A DNA stretch of 5,216 nucleotides from Spirochaetaceae bacterium (GTDB taxonomy: Bacteria > Spirochaetota > Spirochaetia > Treponematales > Breznakiellaceae). Made by a program: the position numbers and the translations under genes. Each line of letters starts with the position of its first letter. The first letter of the stretch is position 1. The notes under the pieces were generated by a model that saw only the letters and a program-made list of their open reading frames with translations, made no database searches and was not told the DNA's origin. Shown here one piece after another: positions 3,487 through 5,216 of the stretch. The DNA is taken from the NCBI GenBank assembly GCA_031280115.1, contig JAITHF010000117.1:1-5216 (forward strand). The letters are read 5' to 3'.

Positions 3487-5090
3487 TGGATCCTATTGAC
3501 CTGAATGATGACGAAGGCCAAGAAAAACGCCCTGCAAAGCCTAAGGGCGCGAGGGATGACGGGAGCGCAGGGATAAGCGCCGCGCTTGCAGGCGGCGAGG
3601 TTTCCCAGCGGTACGGCGGGGCAGTGAAGGAGCATTTGGCTGCCTATGGCGGAGTGGATAACGAAGCGAACAAGACCTTGAAGATAAACCTCAAAAGCGT
3701 CTCTGAGTATAAGGTAAACCCTGATTCTAAAGCCAAAAACTTCAAGACCCAGGCGGGGTTTTCCGCTGAGGTGAAAGAGACGGCCCGGGAGAACGCGGAG
3801 CGGATTATCAACGGGGACAAGACGCGGGTTGTCCGCACTGATGATGTAAAGGAAAACAGCCAGATCGGCGGCCATACTATCACGAAAAACGACCAGCTCT
3901 ATGACCATGTAACCCTTGACGAGCACGGCACTATTATAGAAGGTTCGGGTTCCCAGATGAAATTCGTGGGCAAGAACCCGCAAGAAGCGCTTGATAACCT
4001 TGCGTCCAAGAAGTGTGAGAAATATCTTGACGCCAACGCCGAATTAGAGGTTCCGTCGGACTATTATGATGAGATGAAGGCCGATGCCCAGGCAAGAGCC
4101 GCGGCCCTGCGGGAACAGGCGGCGCGCCTGCGGGCAGAGGGAAAGACTGACCTTGCGGACAAACAGCAGGCAAAGGCGGAGAAGTACGAAAAGATACACA
4201 AGAACCTCGAGAAAAGCAAAGTTTCCAATAAAGACGCCCTGGAAGCCCGCCTCCATCCTGAACTTTCTACTATCAAAGACGCGGCCAGCCTTGGCCACCG
4301 CGCCGGCATAGAGAGCGCGAAGGCCGGCGCCCTTATTGGCGGCGGCGTCTCGGTGGTAAAAAATGTTGTCGCTATGGCCAGCGGGGAAAAATCGCCGGAA
4401 GAGGCGGCGTTGGCAGTGGCCAAAGACACGGGAACCGCAGCGGCAACCAGTTACGTTACCGGATTTGGGGGATCGTTGATTGCAGGGGCCATGCGGAACG
4501 CGGAAAACGCCACGATACGCACCCTTTCCAAGACCAGCCTTCCTGCAATGATCGTGTCCGCCGCTGTTGAGGCCGGCAAAACCCTTGGAAAATACTTGAA
4601 CGGCGAAATAGACGGCACCGAATGCCTGGTGGAGCTTGGGGAAAAGGGAACCGGCATGATTTCTTCCGCCTGTTTTGCCGCCCTGGGCCAAATGGTCATT
4701 CCCATTCCGGTCGTGGGCGCCCTTGTGGGCGGCATGGCGGGCTACGTCCTCAACAGCGCGCTTTACAAGCACGTTGCCGGCGCGCTCCAAGGGGCGAAAC
4801 TGGCACGGGAGGAGCGTATCAGGATAGAGGCGGAGTGCGAAGAGGCAATCAAGCGTATTCGGGAAAGCCGCGCCGCGATGGAGGCGGTGATTTCCGAGTA
4901 CCTTGCCGGCCACAAGGCGGTGTTTCAGGCGGCGTTTGACGATATGAAAGCGGCGCTCCAGCTTGGGGACATTGACGGCTTTATTGCCGGCGCCAATGCT
5001 ATTACCTGTAAACTTGGCGGGAAACCGCAGTTTAATACGTTTTCCGAGTTCGACGCGCTTATGCAAAGCTCGGAACCATTACGGCTCTAA
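3483..5090 (+). CDS. Large coiled-coil / glycine-zipper protein of unknown function
   Basis: A 535-residue protein with no signal peptide. Residues 1-40 are a charged, low-complexity lead. Residues 41-195 look like a soluble domain (RYGGAVKEHLAAYGGVDNE near 43-61, GFSAEVKETARENAE near 92-106, IIEGSGSQMKFVG at 151-163). Residues 196-250 are a highly charged coiled coil. Residues 280-300, 317-338 and 352-369 are Gly/Ala-rich hydrophobic stretches. Residues 391-428 form a stronger hydrophobic hairpin broken by IPIPV (406-410), with a glycine zipper at G412, G416 and G420. Residues 437-473 are a second coiled coil, and 474-535 a helical C-terminal domain (GDIDGFIAGAN at 495-505, FSEFDALM at 520-527). 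This architecture suggests a protein that inserts into or assembles on membranes; that is inference. I have an uncertain impression of relatives in diverse bacteria but can name no family. It is coupled to mini-ORFs upstream and followed closely by a second glycine-zipper gene. Confidence 0.88.
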   Translation: MMDPIDLNDDEGQEKRPAKPKGARDDGSAGISAALAGGEVSQRYGGAVKEHLAAYGGVDNEANKTLKINLKSVSEYKVNPDSKAKNFKTQAGFSAEVKETARENAERIINGDKTRVVRTDDVKENSQIGGHTITKNDQLYDHVTLDEHGTIIEGSGSQMKFVGKNPQEALDNLASKKCEKYLDANAELEVPSDYYDEMKADAQARAAALREQAARLRAEGKTDLADKQQAKAEKYEKIHKNLEKSKVSNKDALEARLHPELSTIKDAASLGHRAGIESAKAGALIGGGVSVVKNVVAMASGEKSPEEAALAVAKDTGTAAATSYVTGFGGSLIAGAMRNAENATIRTLSKTSLPAMIVSAAVEAGKTLGKYLNGEIDGTECLVELGEKGTGMISSACFAALGQMVIPIPVVGALVGGMAGYVLNSALYKHVAGALQGAKLAREERIRIEAECEEAIKRIRESRAAMEAVISEYLAGHKAVFQAAFDDMKAALQLGDIDGFIAGANAITCKLGGKPQFNTFSEFDALMQSSEPLRL

Positions 5091-5102
5091 GGAGGAAAAA
5101 CC

Positions 5103-5216
5103 ATGCCGTTACCATTATTACCCTTTATCATCGGCGGGATCGGCGCCGCCGTTGGCGCCGGAGCGGGCATCAAGGCCGCAGTTGACAACAGCGACGCAAA
5201 AGACATCAATAATCAT
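5103..5216 (+). CDS. Small glycine-zipper membrane protein (5' part only)
   Basis: The first 38 codons of a gene cut by the window end. TAAGGAGG, whose TAA is the stop of the large gene, ends 7 bases before the ATG, so the two are surely in one operon. The protein starts MPLPLLPFIIGGIGAAVGAG and has a hydrophobic segment from about 3 to 27. A glycine zipper (G14, G18, G22) is followed by a polar stretch (VDNSDAKDINNH). There is no typical charged signal-peptide start, so it is probably a membrane-inserted or membrane-associated protein. The same GxxxGxxxG pattern occurs in the large partner. Family unknown. Confidence 0.85.
   Translation, partial: MPLPLLPFIIGGIGAAVGAGAGIKAAVDNSDAKDINNH

Noticed and set aside
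4044..5066. 340-codon open frame on the minus strand
   Set aside because: It lies wholly antisense to the large gene, which has a good ribosome site and coherent domains. Long antisense frames are common opposite GC-rich genes.

Overview
The window looks like a piece of a fairly GC-rich bacterial chromosome. The exported-protein gene after tmk and the general style suggest a spirochaete, possibly a treponeme of the insect-gut type. This is an impression from the proteins and base composition, because no database search was possible. All convincing genes are on the + strand.

Left block (1-2496). A tightly packed run of genes: the 3' end of an unrecognised gene, a CobD-type PLP enzyme of cobalamin (nucleotide loop) synthesis, thymidylate kinase, and a predicted exported or lipid-anchored protein of unknown function. 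The first three are joined by ATGA or GTGA overlaps, which suggests one transcript with translational coupling. An 11-bp tandem repeat lies across the tmk stop codon.

Middle block (2497-3376). About 880 bases without a convincing gene but full of structure. It holds two hairpins directly after a stop codon, a second copy of the first hairpin inside a larger inverted repeat, and a good sigma70-type promoter (TTGACC, 17 bp, TATTAT). Next come a 48-codon ORF whose ATG sits almost at the predicted transcript start, and three unrelated tandem repeats with 7-, 9- and 21-bp periods. A GC-rich hairpin followed by five Ts, resembling an intrinsic terminator, closes the block.

Right block (3377-5216). 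After a perfect Shine-Dalgarno there is a chain of two mini-ORFs (24 and 12 codons) and a 535-residue protein, each linked to the next by an ATGA overlap. The large protein has a soluble N-terminal half, a long charged coiled coil, several small-residue-rich hydrophobic segments, a Pro-broken hairpin with a GxxxGxxxG glycine zipper, and a second coiled coil with a C-terminal helical domain. Eight bases after its stop-overlapping Shine-Dalgarno begins a small hydrophobic protein, cut by the window end, with the same GxxxGxxxG motif. These two genes, with the repeat-rich and possibly attenuated leader before them, are the best candidate for an undescribed system. A membrane-associated role is inferred, and the biochemical function is unknown.
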